Shown here: in pieces, positions 45,716 through 56,999 of the stretch
Numbering within the stretch: the stretch's first letter is position 1
How the letters are laid out: each line of letters starts with the position of its first letter
NCBI GenBank assembly: GCA_037043015.1
Contig: CM073327.1
Location: forward strand, 9,344,727-9,408,726
DNA: 64,000 nt
Direction: 5' to 3'
Source: Bryum argenteum
Taxonomy: Eukaryota; Streptophyta; Bryopsida; Bryales; Bryaceae
Made by a program: the position numbers and the translations under genes
The notes under the pieces: model-generated
The model's input: the letters and a program-made list of their open reading frames with translations, nothing else
What the model was told of the DNA's origin: nothing
Databases searched by the model: none

Positions 45716-46541
45716 TTTGGTGTTATGTAATATTTTAGTACTTTTTCTTAGCCGAAAGTGCACTCACCCTAGTGTGCTTTCGCCCTAGAAATAATTGTAT
45801 ATTAACATGGATTGTATAAGGTTGTCTTACGTGACACACTTTTTGAATCTAAACTTCTGTTGTATATAACCTAACACATCATGCTATGTTTGAAGCTGTT
45901 AAGCACGCAGGCCGTTTGTCCCTACAATTAAGTATCATTGTTTTTGAGCTACGGTTCAAAAATATATCTGTAAGAGGTAAATATTTCTAAACAGCCGTTA
46001 AAAAACATTGTGTCACGTACAAAGCGGTACAAAAACCAACGTTATTTTTTTGATTTTAAGCACCCCAAATGCATATGTAACGTTTATTCGAGAACTTTTA
46101 TTTTTTGTAGTGATCATGATTTTTTACTGAGTTATACCTTGAAACCATTCCTCCGATCAACCCTTTCACGAAGAATGCATCTTTCTGTAATACACCATTC
46201 TACCTACCGAGCGTCATGCATTCCATCTCTCGAGGTAACGTTCATCTCTCCTTGAATTCAAACCCATCTTTGATTATAATCTGATGACTTTTCAAATAAT
46301 GGACACCGAAAATCGAACCAACATATGGTTCAACAGTATTGCCGATCATAGACTTACTATTGGACGTTCACTCAAACACGCTGACTTAGCAAATATTGTA
46401 CAGTTTCAGTAGTGTGCATGATAATTTTTTTTTTTATATCATCATTACATCTCACTTTGTATAATTGCACCAATCAAAAATTGGACCGTCTTGGTATTAC
46501 GGAGAACAACAATGTCACAGTTACGGTCAAAAAACCGGCAA

Positions 46542-47685
46542 TCACAAACTCCTAACTACAGACTTTCGTCTCCGTTCCAGGAAATCCTTGCCTCGAAGAA
46601 GAGAGAAGTTACGGCCGTCTTCCACAACGCGTAGTACTGGAGAGGCAACCATAGGATGTACTGTGCCATGCCGAATCTCCACCTTGAGTGCGCGTATGCG
46701 ACCAACAACCTGGTTTAGGTCGGCCACCAGATGCTCCATCAACACGGGGTTCCCGTGACCTCATCGTGCAATGAAACAATCACCGGAGTGATTCGGCTAC
46801 ATCGGGACAAAGATGATTCCTCCTCACTGAGTCTGCCTCGGAGTGGAAACCGGGAATGGAACAGGGCATGTCTTTGTATCGTCATCCGTCACGGTGAGTA
46901 ACACACGACCCATACCTCCTTGGGCATTACCCGCCGGGCGACCGCAAAAAACCGGCAATTGTTCCTTCCGCAACATCGGGCGTATCATCAACAAAACCTT
47001 TACCACATGCTTGCAAATGTTACCTCACGAGCCCACATGCAATTGCAACCACCCTCTCTTCTCCGGGATTATGAACCACATACCGAGTGTCACGATTGCT
47101 CTGTGATGTTACAAGTGCATAGTTCCCAGGGAATTGATCCAGAGAGACATCGGAGTCGGGAATGTTGCGTGCCCTCAGAAGCGCAGATACGACAACATCC
47201 TGCATTTTCTTGTTGTCCACGAAACCCATCTCTTTTCGCAATCGCTTATACCAGAAATGGTCGTGGACATCCTCCGTGAGAGTGGTGATACTCCAATCGA
47301 CGCGGCGACCAACCATCCGAGTTCTTTCGGACTTAAGCACAGATTTCAGAAATCCGTGATACCCTTCTATAGCCGCATTAGTGTCTTGGCCGGCATAAGG
47401 TAAGTTTCTGTACCCTACCACCCACATGTGGACCTTCTTCAACCACTGGACCTTCATGTACTCCCAGAAATCGACCTCCATGGGATACTTGCGACTAAGG
47501 TCGTCAATCCTTGTAGCTGCCCAGGTTTGGGAGTCGGGTCCTGATGGCGAGGTAGGGTCATACATCATTTGACCAATGTCACGTAAAACTGCAAAGACGT
47601 GTGTGTGCGCATCCTTGATTTTGTAACACGAATGTTTTTGCCAAGACGCGCGGACATGCCAAAGGCATAGGAATATTGGGACCAT
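46542..47685 (-). pseudogene. MULE transposase, C-terminal half with SWIM zinc-finger relic
   Basis: Open minus-strand frame 47685-47020: LCLWHVRASWQKH (the post-catalytic Trp-His block of SWIM-type transposases), DTNAAIEGYHGFLKSVLKSER and PGNYALVTSQSN..YVVHNPGEERVV. Just after this a SWIM motif (C-x-C-x~9-C-x-H) is recognisable as CNCMWAREVT then CKHVVKVLLM, but in successive frames. Two single-base losses near 47055 and 47025 would explain it. The tail continues to 46542 (LVADLNQVVGRIRALK). The defect predicts a non-functional enzyme. Confidence 0.78.
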
Positions 47686-47795
47686 GGGCCGATCATATCA
47701 GTACACAACACATATCACTCGGTGTCGATGGCAAATACGATATGTGACTCTAATCAAAGAATAAAAAGATGACAAATTCGAACCACCTTATGTGG

Positions 47796-48636
47796 TCAAC
47801 TAACTTTAAAGCGTTGATCTCGCCCCCGCGCGCCACGATGAATGAATGCAGAAGGCTCCCAAGTGGGATTAGCCGTCCTCATCCGGACATTCACGGCACG
47901 CATCCATGGAGTAAGGTCTTTCTCAGCACACCTAGACGTGAGTATCCAAGCCACCGGAATCCCTTGCTGCCACTCGTCAAAAACCATGATTGTGTACAAG
48001 GGGAACTACGAGGAAACAAGGATATGCATTAGCAAAGTGTAACACTCACACAATCTAACACCGATACATGAAAGGTAAGTAAGATAAACCTATTTCTATA
48101 ACGATAACTTTGGAGTAAAGCTACCTCCAAATGGACGCAAGATCGAGTTATCAAGTCAAAAGCAGAATGCAACCACATCCTAGTCACAACACATGACACT
48201 GAGGAATGATAGCATCCAAGGCACGATGACTACGTACCTTTTTCTCATTTGTCCCGAATGTGGCGTCTATGGACACACCACCTCCGTGACCATACTTAAC
48301 CATCATCTCTTTCTGCCACGGAGTTTGTATACCAATGGTAAACGGAATGTTGACTCCCGTCAAGCTGCCCTGCACAGCCTCTGGATTAGACAAATCCGTC
48401 TCACTGTAATGGAAGACCTTGTCCATGTTTTTTTGGACCCACATGCGTACACTCTGAGCGTCATTTGAATGCAACATCCACGTCTCCTTGGCATGCTTCC
48501 GTGCAATGTTTCGAATGTCCTTCGGGCTAATAAGAATGTCACGAGTGATAACCTTCCCATCTGCTTCCCAAGAGCTTAAGAACTTAAGATGTTTCTTCAT
48601 TATCAAAGTGAGCAGTGTAGTTCTCACGCAAAGCAA
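47796..48636 (-). CDS. MULE transposase, catalytic core exons
   Basis: Exon 48636-48239 ends SIDATFGTNEKK at a perfect donor AAAAAG|GTACGT. The next exon starts at 48005 after CTCGTAG and reads FPLYTIMVFDEWQQGIPVAWIL then DLTPWMRAVNVRMRTANPTWEPSAFI. The first catalytic aspartate is in SIDATFG; the intron is 233 bp and in phase. The second aspartate would fall after SAFI, where the sequence is disrupted (HRGARG). Upstream of the core, IQTPWQKEMMVKYGHGG is typical of this transposase group. Confidence 0.8.
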
Positions 48637-50606
48637 TGATCTATGAAATCGATTATCATCGGCGATAAGTGAGCCGATAACGCTCCACGGTCACCAACCT
48701 TCATTCCACCGTGAACCACCAAACCATGATTGTTCACATGCCGATCTTGAAGGACACACAACTCAGCAATGTGCGGTGCATGTAAAAGGATCTTAACCGT
48801 GAACCGAGCCTCGACATCCCCGCTTTATAGACATGCCCCACTTCTTCCTCGAGTCCCTTGTCTTGACCCCAAGAGAGCCCATAGGGTACAGTACCTTCGC
48901 AGCGATGACAGTGGGAGATTCGGATGTAGTATCCGGAATCGATTTAGGAACCAATCGCGTACTGTATCCACTTTGTAACACCAACACACGCGCGATGCAA
49001 CACTCCATAGAACGATATAACAGAGGTTGTGACATTCGGTGAGATGAAAATACCGCGTTTGACTCATTGTTAGACGAGGTGGCGGTGGGGGGAGCGGGTG
49101 ACACCGAGCATTTGAGGAACGCCAATGTGGCACCTACATATAACCGGGGCACTCATAATGTGAGAGTGACAATGCTACAATGACATCAGACATCGTAATC
49201 CGAAATGTCTTGGTTATGATGTAATACCACGTAACCAACTCCAGTATTTGTATGTGAAGATGAGAAAAATTGTAGGCATTCTTACCATTACCAAACTCCG
49301 CGAAATTAGAGAACACAGGCTCCTCGTTAAGATCAGGAATAGGCTCGATGATGTCTAAACCCATCTCATCAAGATGAATGACACATTCCCCATTCTCTAC
49401 CGATCCTCTTTGACAATGATCCACATCGGGCTTCACCCAAGGAGAGAACGCAGACAGTGAGGTATGCGTGATACGGGGGGAATCATTAAGAACCCACCCA
49501 GGTTTCTTGCGAATTAATTTTTTTTTGGTCACAAGAGGTCCATCAACAACACTCCCATTCGCAGTACTTTTCAAAACTCTCCTACGCGATGGTTTCGGAG
49601 GATGTACATGAGTCACACACGCAGGGACTGCGTTGCAATCGATGTTGTTCGGTGGCTGTGGTTTAGGCATGAATTTCCGCGGGGCTTTTCGTCCAATTCG
49701 CTTCTGCTTGGCAGGAGACGTCTCGTGAGGTGTCCCCTGTGACACAGAACTCACCTTCGCAATGATCAATTTCTTTCTAGCCCTGGGGAGGAGATCCGGT
49801 GTGATGGTTTTAACAGTACCGGAGTAGTCTTGTGGACCATATTCGCAATGCCACCTGCGAGACATAATAACATTTCAGGTATTAGTAAACCATGACGATG
49901 AACAATGTTCAAAGCATTTTAGTTCTTATCATTTTCATCAGTAAACAACGCATGAACAAGGACAAAGGTAAGGAATTCCTGAAATTACTTGGAAAAACTA
50001 ATACTGTCCGGCCAAATCAGAGGTAATCCTAAAGAGGGTGACTTGTGTCATCCTTACCTTATAATTGTCACGCATTATTGATCACAGTGAAATACTGTTG
50101 TGTTGTAAGACATAGACCCATTTTTCTGATACAACGACTCTACTTATAAAATATCAAAGTGATCCATGAACCAAAGTTTCGACCTTGAAAAATACAACGA
50201 TGTGCGAGCGCCCTCCCTTGCATCCTCCTCGGGCGCTTGTGGTTCTCCTTGGTCTCGCGGTAAACGCATTGTGTCCCCTCGCTACCGTTTTGAACTCCAA
50301 CGATGAAATCTTCTATCCTCTTTGCGGGCACATAACAATATCGAACTTCGTGATCCTTACCATGTTTCCCACGACGTGCCCGATGCTCCTTGTTCCATTG
50401 GAGATTAGTCACCCCAAATGGACCCTCTTTGGGATGTTGGACCATCGATTGGATGTGAGCCAGAATCTTAGCCTCAAAGACTCTCCGAGCTTGCCTCGGA
50501 CAAGACTCTCAAGTGAGTGCACCACTGGAGCAGAATGGGGGGTTTGAGAAACCATTGCATCGACTACGTCGAACAGGACGGAAAAAACGACTGCATCACC
50601 CAACAC
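48637..50606 (-). CDS. MULE transposase gene, N-terminal exons
   Basis: Minus-strand coding-like pieces: 50606-50140 (contains FGVTNLQWNKEHRARRGKHG and VRYCYVPAKRIEDFIVG, an N-terminal DNA-binding-like region), 49865 to about 49290 (Lys/Pro-rich nuclear linker, donor TAATG|GTAAGA), and about 49080-48660 (ending APHIAELCVLQDRHVNNHG and GALSAHLSPMIIDFIDHC). Exon borders other than the donor named are uncertain. These precede the catalytic core in the right order and strand. Confidence 0.55.
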
Positions 50607-50641
50607 AGATCCTCAATCTATTGAAACATGTGTCACTCACG

Positions 50642-50758
50642 TGAATGCAACGAGTAAGAATTTCAGCTCATCATGACTCTGAAGTGAGTGCATCAAGTAA
50701 GAATTTCAGCTCACCATGACTCTGAAGTGAGTGCATCGAGTAAGAATTTCAGCTCACC
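50642..50758. repeat. Three-copy 43-bp tandem repeat near the MULE right end
   Basis: AGTAAGAATTTCAGCTCA recurs at about 50653, 50696 and 50739 with CATGACTCTGAAGTGAGTGC between. It lies upstream of the transposase start. Confidence 0.9.
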
Positions 50759-51147
50759 AGGCCGCAGCGGGGGAGTATATCGAGAATCGGGCGTCGTATT
50801 CGAAGAGAGTAGATTCGACGACCACTGATTTGGTCTGTAAGTGCGTAGGAGAGGATCTCCACAAACAATGCGAATAGTTATTGGTTCTGAATGCAATTGA
50901 AAGCGGTTTCCGGTTCGATGCAAGAGTACATAGTCCACGGCCGATATCATTGGAGATACTCTGGAAGGATGGAGCAGTCTCCGGTTTGGTGCAATAGCTT
51001 TAGAGCAAAACCTTAAACCGAGATGTAGCGGTGGAATTGAATATAATTGTGCCCTCTAGTCGCCCGAAATCGTTGGCAATACCCAAAACACTACGAGACT
51101 CACAGTACTTCGTGACATTGGATTTAGATCTAAAGCCGGCTCGAAAG

Positions 51148-51460
51148 TTGTGACACGAGAATATAAACCTAGCGCCGCCAATATCTTATTGGTTTAGGAA
51201 TTATTGTGACACGAAATCTAAACCTAGCCCCTCCAATCATGACATAAGCGCGTGGATGGCATGGAGGATGTGGATGGCATGGGGGCGTGGTGGCGCATCG
51301 TGGCATGCGGGCGAGCGTTTTTGCGGGCGCAGATGTCTCGGGGCGGCGGTGTCCCGATTCTGAGGGGTAATCGAAAGTGGCGGCGGTAACTAAACCGCGC
51401 AATCGCTACCGGCGCGAGACCGACATGGTCGCCCCACTACACTCTGATTTAGCCTTCTCC
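51148..51460 (-). repeat. Right terminal inverted repeat of the MULE
   Basis: The inverse matches the left TIR through to GGAGAAGGCTAAATC at the very end. It contains GTGACA motifs at about 51152 and 51206. Confidence 0.93.
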
Positions 51461-51469
51461 GTGGTGGGG
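51461..51469. repeat. 9-bp target-site duplication, right copy
   Basis: GTGGTGGGG, identical to 36422-36430. Confidence 0.93.
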
Positions 51470-52463
51470 TGGGGTGGGTCTGGTGTCCTCACTCCACTTG
51501 TACGATATCCCTCTCCACTTCTCCTTTTTCATTTCTTCTCATTCTCTATGTCTACAATCGTACCCTCCGGAACACATCCCCTTGAAATGCATAAAAAGTC
51601 TTGGAACGCATACACCCTATTTCAGTACTTGTAAACCCTTGGAACACATAGAAGAAGAAAGAAGAAGAAAGAACACTAGAACCCTCCATGTTGGCATTAA
51701 TATAGTGTCCCTTCGACTTATCCTTGATGATATTTCCTTGATGATATGCCCACAGGACATAAGACACAAAACACATACACCCTATCCCACTATTTGTGAA
51801 CCCTCAGAACGCATACACCCCCGAGACGCATAATTTTTTCACTTCCGACTCTACGTTAATTAAGAGGGGCACCACTGTACTTAGCTCTTTTAGTTAAAAA
51901 CTTCCATTGTTATTTAGTCGAACTTCCCTCAAGATTCCTCTTCTACCACTCTCTTTCTATCCCCTTGAATCTCATGGAGACACTCTCTTTCTATACCCTT
52001 GAATCTCATGGAGAGAAACATATTGTACGTTTGGACAAAGGAAATTGACAAACCTCATAGTTCCTCCCCAATCATACACTCTCATTTTCTTCAATGTGGT
52101 ACTTAAGGTAAGATGTTTAATAACCGCACATAATCAGAATTTACACACTATGATCATTCAACAAGAAATAGGTACATAATAGCTTCTAGCTCCAAATTTC
52201 TAATGAACCTATGGTGTACATTTTAGGTTGTATGCTTTAACCTGTACACCTACCAAAATTCATAACTAATTGAAAATAAACCCAGAATCTATGAAATCTA
52301 TCAAAGTGGCGGGGTAGGCCAAGGCTGTCTCGAAAGCAGGGCTCCATGTGAGTTGGACTGTTCCAACGGTGTGATATTCGAGTTATTCTCACGGAGAGCT
52401 TTGTCCGTAAGGACTGACATTAATTGTGCAATCTCCGACCGATTAGCTCTTACTACACTTTAC
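51470..52463. other. Continuation of the ERF copy A segmental duplication, then unassigned DNA
   Basis: 51470-52030 resembles 62050-62260 (CTCACTCCACTTG and TCTACCACTCTCTTTCTATCC blocks), continuing the duplicated segment interrupted by the MULE. After 52030 I see no gene or recognisable repeat. Confidence 0.6.
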
Positions 52464-52466
52464 TAA

Positions 52467-53910
52467 GGGTCGCTTTACACTATGGACCATGAAGATTGAC
52501 CATGGCCTTCTAAAATATCTGATTGGAGAGTAAAGTGCTCTTTGTCCCATTTGGCTTTACACTATCTTGAAAAAGAAGAATGACCACTAACTATGAGGTC
52601 CCTAAAGTATGCTAAATTTTACATTGTGGATAATGTTTTCATGGTTTCCTTGATTAGAGTTGAGTCGAAGCAAATACCTAGACTCAACTATAATCAAGGA
52701 GACCATAAGGCTCAAAAATCATTGATTGGCTAGTGTTGAGTTATTTAAAAAGAAAGGAGGGAAAAAGGGAGGGTATGAGAGAGAATAATGAGAATTCATA
52801 TCAAAAAGTTGAGCTTAACCCCTAAACGTCCCTAGTGTCGAAAAACGACATTTTCGATGAAGGGCAGAAACTTTGAAGAGCCATAACTTCTTCATCCAAA
52901 CTCCGTTTTTGACGAAATCACTTGCGTTAGGTCACAAATCAAGTCTAGTTTGTGTGGTAAAAATTGCAGACTCATAAAATAAAGTATGAATAAATGGCAT
53001 GGATTTTAGTGAAGGCAGCTTTTGTTTTTGGGTTTTCGAACATTTGGCATGTTTTCCCATTGCAAGGCAATTATGTGAAATCTAAAATAGTTTTTCATGA
53101 ATTTTTTTTCATAGGTTTGATATTTAGATGCATCCCAACAACTTTGTAGTTGGAAGTTTTTTGATCTAGATAACTTTGGTATTGGCTTTGCAATGATGAT
53201 TCTACAATGAAAAAAGTGAAAAAATGGATGATTTTTGAAGAGCTAGATCACCTTCATCCATCGTTAGATTTTGACTTTATTTTTGGGATGAATTCCAATT
53301 ATAGTCTATTTTTAGTGGTAGAAACCTTGACCCAATCGAGGATATATCGAAGATAAGGCATGGATTTGAGTGCGAGGGGTCTAGTTTTGGACTATTTTTC
53401 CTTTGTAAAATTTTTGGCAGTTTTCATGACTACAAGGCTACCATTTGAGCCAAGATTTTTTTTTTGATGAATTTTTTTGGTACAAGAGTGTCTTTGAGAT
53501 GAAGATGAACAACTTTCTAGTTGCTCATTTTTTGATTGCAAATTTCATGTTGATAGTATTTTCACTTCAAAGTGGAAATGATGGTATTTTGTAGCCTGTT
53601 TTGCGCACTAATATGTTATGATCTCGCAATCTATGAGGTCCCATGAGTCAAGTTTTGGTCCACATGATTTACTACAAGTCTATTACAAGTTTGTACGGTT
53701 GAGATCTGAATAGCTTATCTTTTATTTTTATCTATATCACTTTTTTTGGAAATGAGTTTTTGGCTAAAAATACCCCAAGGACATTTAGGGGTTAAACTTC
53801 TCCCGGTCTAAATTCACTTTACACTACAAGAGTGACGAAGCCACTCAAAAATCCATTTTTGATTTTAATTATCTTGATCAAGGCTCTGGGTCCATAGTGT
53901 AAAGGGACCC
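52467..53910. mobile_element. PIF/Harbinger-type MITE (TAA target duplication) hosting family A copy 3
   Basis: Ends GGGTCSCTTTACACTATGG and its inverse, flanked by TAA at 52464-52466 and 53911-53913. Without the nested element at 52819-53790 it is about 470 bp and non-coding. GGG-starting TIRs with a 3-bp TAA duplication are typical of Tourist/Harbinger MITEs. Confidence 0.8.
52819..53790. mobile_element. piggyBac-like MITE family A, copy 3 (972 bp)
   Basis: CCCCTAAACGTCC...GGACATTTAGGGG with TTAA at 52815-52818 and 53791-53794. Somewhat more diverged from copies 1 and 2 than they are from each other, but full length and in the same orientation. Inserted within a Harbinger-type MITE. Confidence 0.92.
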
Positions 53911-54089
53911 TAAAGACAATTACAAGCGCACTAAATTAGATTAGGGCTCTCGACCTATTATTAGCCCCTCAAGTCAAAATCGACCACACTGTCATCAATT
54001 TGCTCAAAAAATATAGGTTGTTTTTCCTAACAATGAAACTTTGACTGAATACAACTTAAGATCTGTGTGGTTGAATATGAGAGAAATTG

Positions 54090-54265
54090 GTGGGTTGGGT
54101 CCTATAGTTGGATTCGTCCTTTGGGCCGGAATAGTAGTGGGATGAATGACTTCCTAGGAAGTCCCGGTGCTGCATCCATTTAGAGTTGGTATGTCCGGTG
54201 GGTATATCATCAAGGATCAAGGGTAGCGGTTGAACGGGCATTTTATTCACGCCAACCCCACAAAA
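54090..54265. mobile_element. Diverged SINE-like repeat copy
   Basis: On the minus strand it shares GGCGTGAATAAAATG...CCGTTC and CCACCGGACA with the 14356-14635 insertion. The boundaries and direct repeats are not clear. Confidence 0.4.
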
Positions 54266-54639
54266 GTATGGTGTTCTTGATTATTTGGATTTGCCAAAAG
54301 TGAATCCAAACAAACTTCCATCAAGGATTTAAGATAACTATTGCTGTCTTGGAGGTTACTGTTGAGCTTCAGAGCACTAAATGGGTAATTTCGTCAATAT
54401 TTTAGAGACAATTTTGACATGCCAAATCACCATTTCAGGTACCAGTCTGGCAGTCTGTCACAAACTGCCATTTGTTTTGGCATATTTGGTGAAGTATATC
54501 GTTGATACCATTATAGAGCACTCGTAGATTATCTCCAATATCACTAATCCTCTAATATCACCCACACTTAAATTATTCTTAATGCTGAAATTCTAACCAC
54601 CGTAAGTTCCACTTTTGCGAAATATTGCCATTGAGATTA

Positions 54640-55056
54640 CAGCCAGGTTACGATCATACACGAGATTGGTATCATGAGAAAGATCTTGCTCTGCACTCTA
54701 CAGAATCCACAAAAGAGGAGCCTGAAAATCAGGCAATAAGGCGATTAGACACCGCGCATGGTTCAGCTCAGAATTCTCGTACTCCAGCATTGGTTATCGC
54801 CAGCAAAGATTCCTGCTACAGGCTAGAAACAGTGGACCACGCCAATCCTTCACCGCCACGCTGGCTGGTTGAAGCTCGAGCCGCAGGATCGGAGACCAGT
54901 TCAGCTGAATCTGATCTGACTCCAGCCAAGCGAGGGACAAACGACTGCGATCCATACATATCAGTTGTACGACGACTGGTCAGACCGTCGTCTTTGGAAG
55001 CTGTCAAGCTACGCTACGCAGGTCCGGAGGTCCAGGAAGTCGCGAGCTCTAACTTT
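54640..55056 (+). CDS. Well-bounded exon of an unidentified gene
   Basis: An open 417-bp stretch (139 codons) bounded by an acceptor GATTACAG and a strong donor CTTT|GTAAGT. GC is higher than the flanks. The predicted peptide is polar and charged (EEPENQAIRRLDTAHG, PPRWLVEARAAG, VRRLVRPSSLEAVKLRY) with no domain I recognise. Possible small following exons: about 55191-55227 (FIRRKGPKAS between an AG and AAG|GTACG) and about 55324-55368 (AAGLLGTALFLSMCR after CTCAACAG). The 5' end is not found. It may be a host gene or a truncated copy. Confidence 0.45.
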
Positions 55057-55399
55057 GTAAGTAACTAACCTACTGCAAGCTACATTAGCTAGTATGATCA
55101 GTATATACAATTTGTCTTGTACAATCAACATATACGATTTGTCTAATATGATCATTAACCTCCGTTTGTCCTGACCATTTTGAGTTCAGTCACATTTATT
55201 CGACGGAAAGGTCCGAAAGCGTCAAGGTACGATGACTGAAACTCGTTCTTTTCAGTCATCTCGCTCTTTTCAGCTTCTCTCAGCGTAAGTTGCTTTACTC
55301 AGTTTTATTCTCTGCCTCAACAGGCCGCAGGTCTTTTGGGGACAGCGCTATTCCTGTCCATGTGCAGGTTCTTGGCCCACATTAATTTTTTACTCCTGG

Positions 55400-56555
55400 T
55401 TTCATCGAAAAGGGTCCTCAAACTCGACGTCATTAGTACGTTGCGGGTTCAGTGTGTTTTGAATCAATCGTAGGGTTAGAGTTACCCTCCAGGTGAGGGC
55501 TCGATCGTTGTTGATATTTCAAACATGATATTAAGTTGGATGGCCATTTTCTATTGAGAATTCATATCCAAACAAGTTTCTTCTCAGTTGCTCAAAAGAA
55601 TGGTCGACTGTATTCATCAACTAAGACCTTCTGACATTGATTATTTGAGATCCTAAATATTGTGTTAAAGTGTGTTCTCCTCGAGGAAGGCGGTCCTCCC
55701 ATTCTCTGTTTAGTGAATTTAAGGTAGACAGCTCCAACTGGAGCAGTACCAATGTAATCACCGCTACAATTCTGCATTGTTAGGACCACATACAAACTTG
55801 TAAATTGTTAGGACCACTTACACTTGTGCAATCCTAGGACCACTTACAGGTATAAGTTAAAAAACTCATAACATATTGTAGAAGTATAATTCTAGAATTA
55901 CAATCTAGTTTAGTTAAGGAAACTTTTGGGACACATAGAAATGGGGGTTGTTGTGAAAAAAATCTTCATAGATACAAGCAAATTCGTTGAAGTGAGATTT
56001 TTTGACAAAAAAGAGACATCCTTGGTTTGGGAATGTTGAGTACCCATGATACTGAAAATGAAAAAGAGATTGCCAAAAGGTGAAATTTTTACCGGTGTAA
56101 ATTTTTGTTAGATTGGAGAAATATAAGGGAGAGTCTTTAGGGACTTTTGAGGTCCCAGAGGATATTCTTGGACCAAGAATGTCTACTGGGAGACCAAAAG
56201 TTACTTTTCTCTCTCCCCAAATTGACAATAAACTTGTAAAAGTCTCGATTTAATGAAACTGTCCTTAAGTTCTATTTTATTTTTAAATGAGATTTCAAAA
56301 TTATGATATGTCTTTTTTGAACTTGTGTCTATATATGTTAAAAATGATGAAGTTTTAAGGCAATTCCATGGGGAGTAGTATGTCCTCTTAACCCCATAAA
56401 AAGTTAAAATCCAAGCATTTTTTGAACTTTCAAAACCAACAACTGCTATGTTCCACCACCTTCTTGGGATTGAGGTTCAATGGACATTTTTTTTATTGTT
56501 ATTTTGTAATTTCAATCGTAAGATCTCAATTAGTTAATCATTAGAAGTTAAATTA
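55400..56555. other. Gene-free AT-rich stretch
   Basis: No supported gene. The minus-strand open frame 55914-56228 is aromatic- and Lys-rich with AT-driven composition and resembles nothing known. Confidence 0.5.
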
Positions 56556-56560
56556 ATTAG

Positions 56561-56994
56561 AACCTCAATTCCGTTAAAATGGCACAATTCCTTGTGCCGT
56601 ATTGCCAAAGCCATGTTGTGCCAATTTGGTCGCGTTTCTTAAACGTGCCATTTTACCGGCATATTTTTGAACTCAAAATCTCAAAGATTTATGCTTGCAA
56701 AATGGCACATTTTTTAAAATCACCCACATCTTCCATTATATCAACAAATTTCTGTAATATCATCAAAAATTCCATAATATCACACTATTTGATGAATATT
56801 GACCTTCAAATTCTGTCGAAGGGTAGTTTTTTCTCAACGGCTGCTCAGAAATATCTCTGGTTTTGAGCGGCCGCTCAGAAAAATTTGCTCTATTATGTCA
56901 AAAAATGACAAAAATGAGTGTTGTTTTTTTCATTTTTTCCACCTTAAATCGTACCATTTTACCAGAATATTGCCAAATTAACGGAATTGAGGTT
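56561..56994. mobile_element. MITE family D, copy 2 (434 bp, 4-bp target duplication TTAG)
   Basis: Ends AACCTCAATTCCGTTAAAAT and its near-inverse, flanked by TTAG at 56557-56560 and 56995-56998. Both ends share the CCTC variant, so it is a distinct subfamily. The interior is longer than in copy 1, with GTGCCA/TGCCA-rich subterminal sequence. Confidence 0.88.
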
Positions 56995-56999
56995 TTAGG

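Larger units (their letters stand above)
36431..51460. mobile_element. 15,030-bp Mutator-like element (MULE) with long TIRs, Ulp1 gene and SWIM transposase
   Basis: Both ends start GGAGAAGGCTAAATC and carry about 310 bp of inverted repeat, with a perfect 9-bp target duplication. The paralogous segment around 62000-62050 shows an uninterrupted, related site. Inside, a plus-strand gene with a Ulp1/C48 protease (38488-43853) converges on a minus-strand transposase gene (50606-46542). Between them lie a WD40-like fragment and older MITEs. Mutator elements with Ulp1-like genes are known in plants (Kaonashi-type). Several frame breaks show this copy is decaying. The hexamer TGTCAC is unusually dense throughout. 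Confidence 0.95.

Noticed and set aside
15974..53790. CCCCTAAA / TTTAGGGG motifs resembling plant telomere repeats (CCCTAAA)
   Set aside because: Each occurs once at the end of a TTAA-flanked element and never in tandem, so they are transposon termini, not interstitial telomere arrays.
55914..56228. 104-codon minus-strand open frame rich in Phe, Lys and Ser
   Set aside because: Composition is explained by AT-rich DNA, and no family resemblance or splice context was seen.
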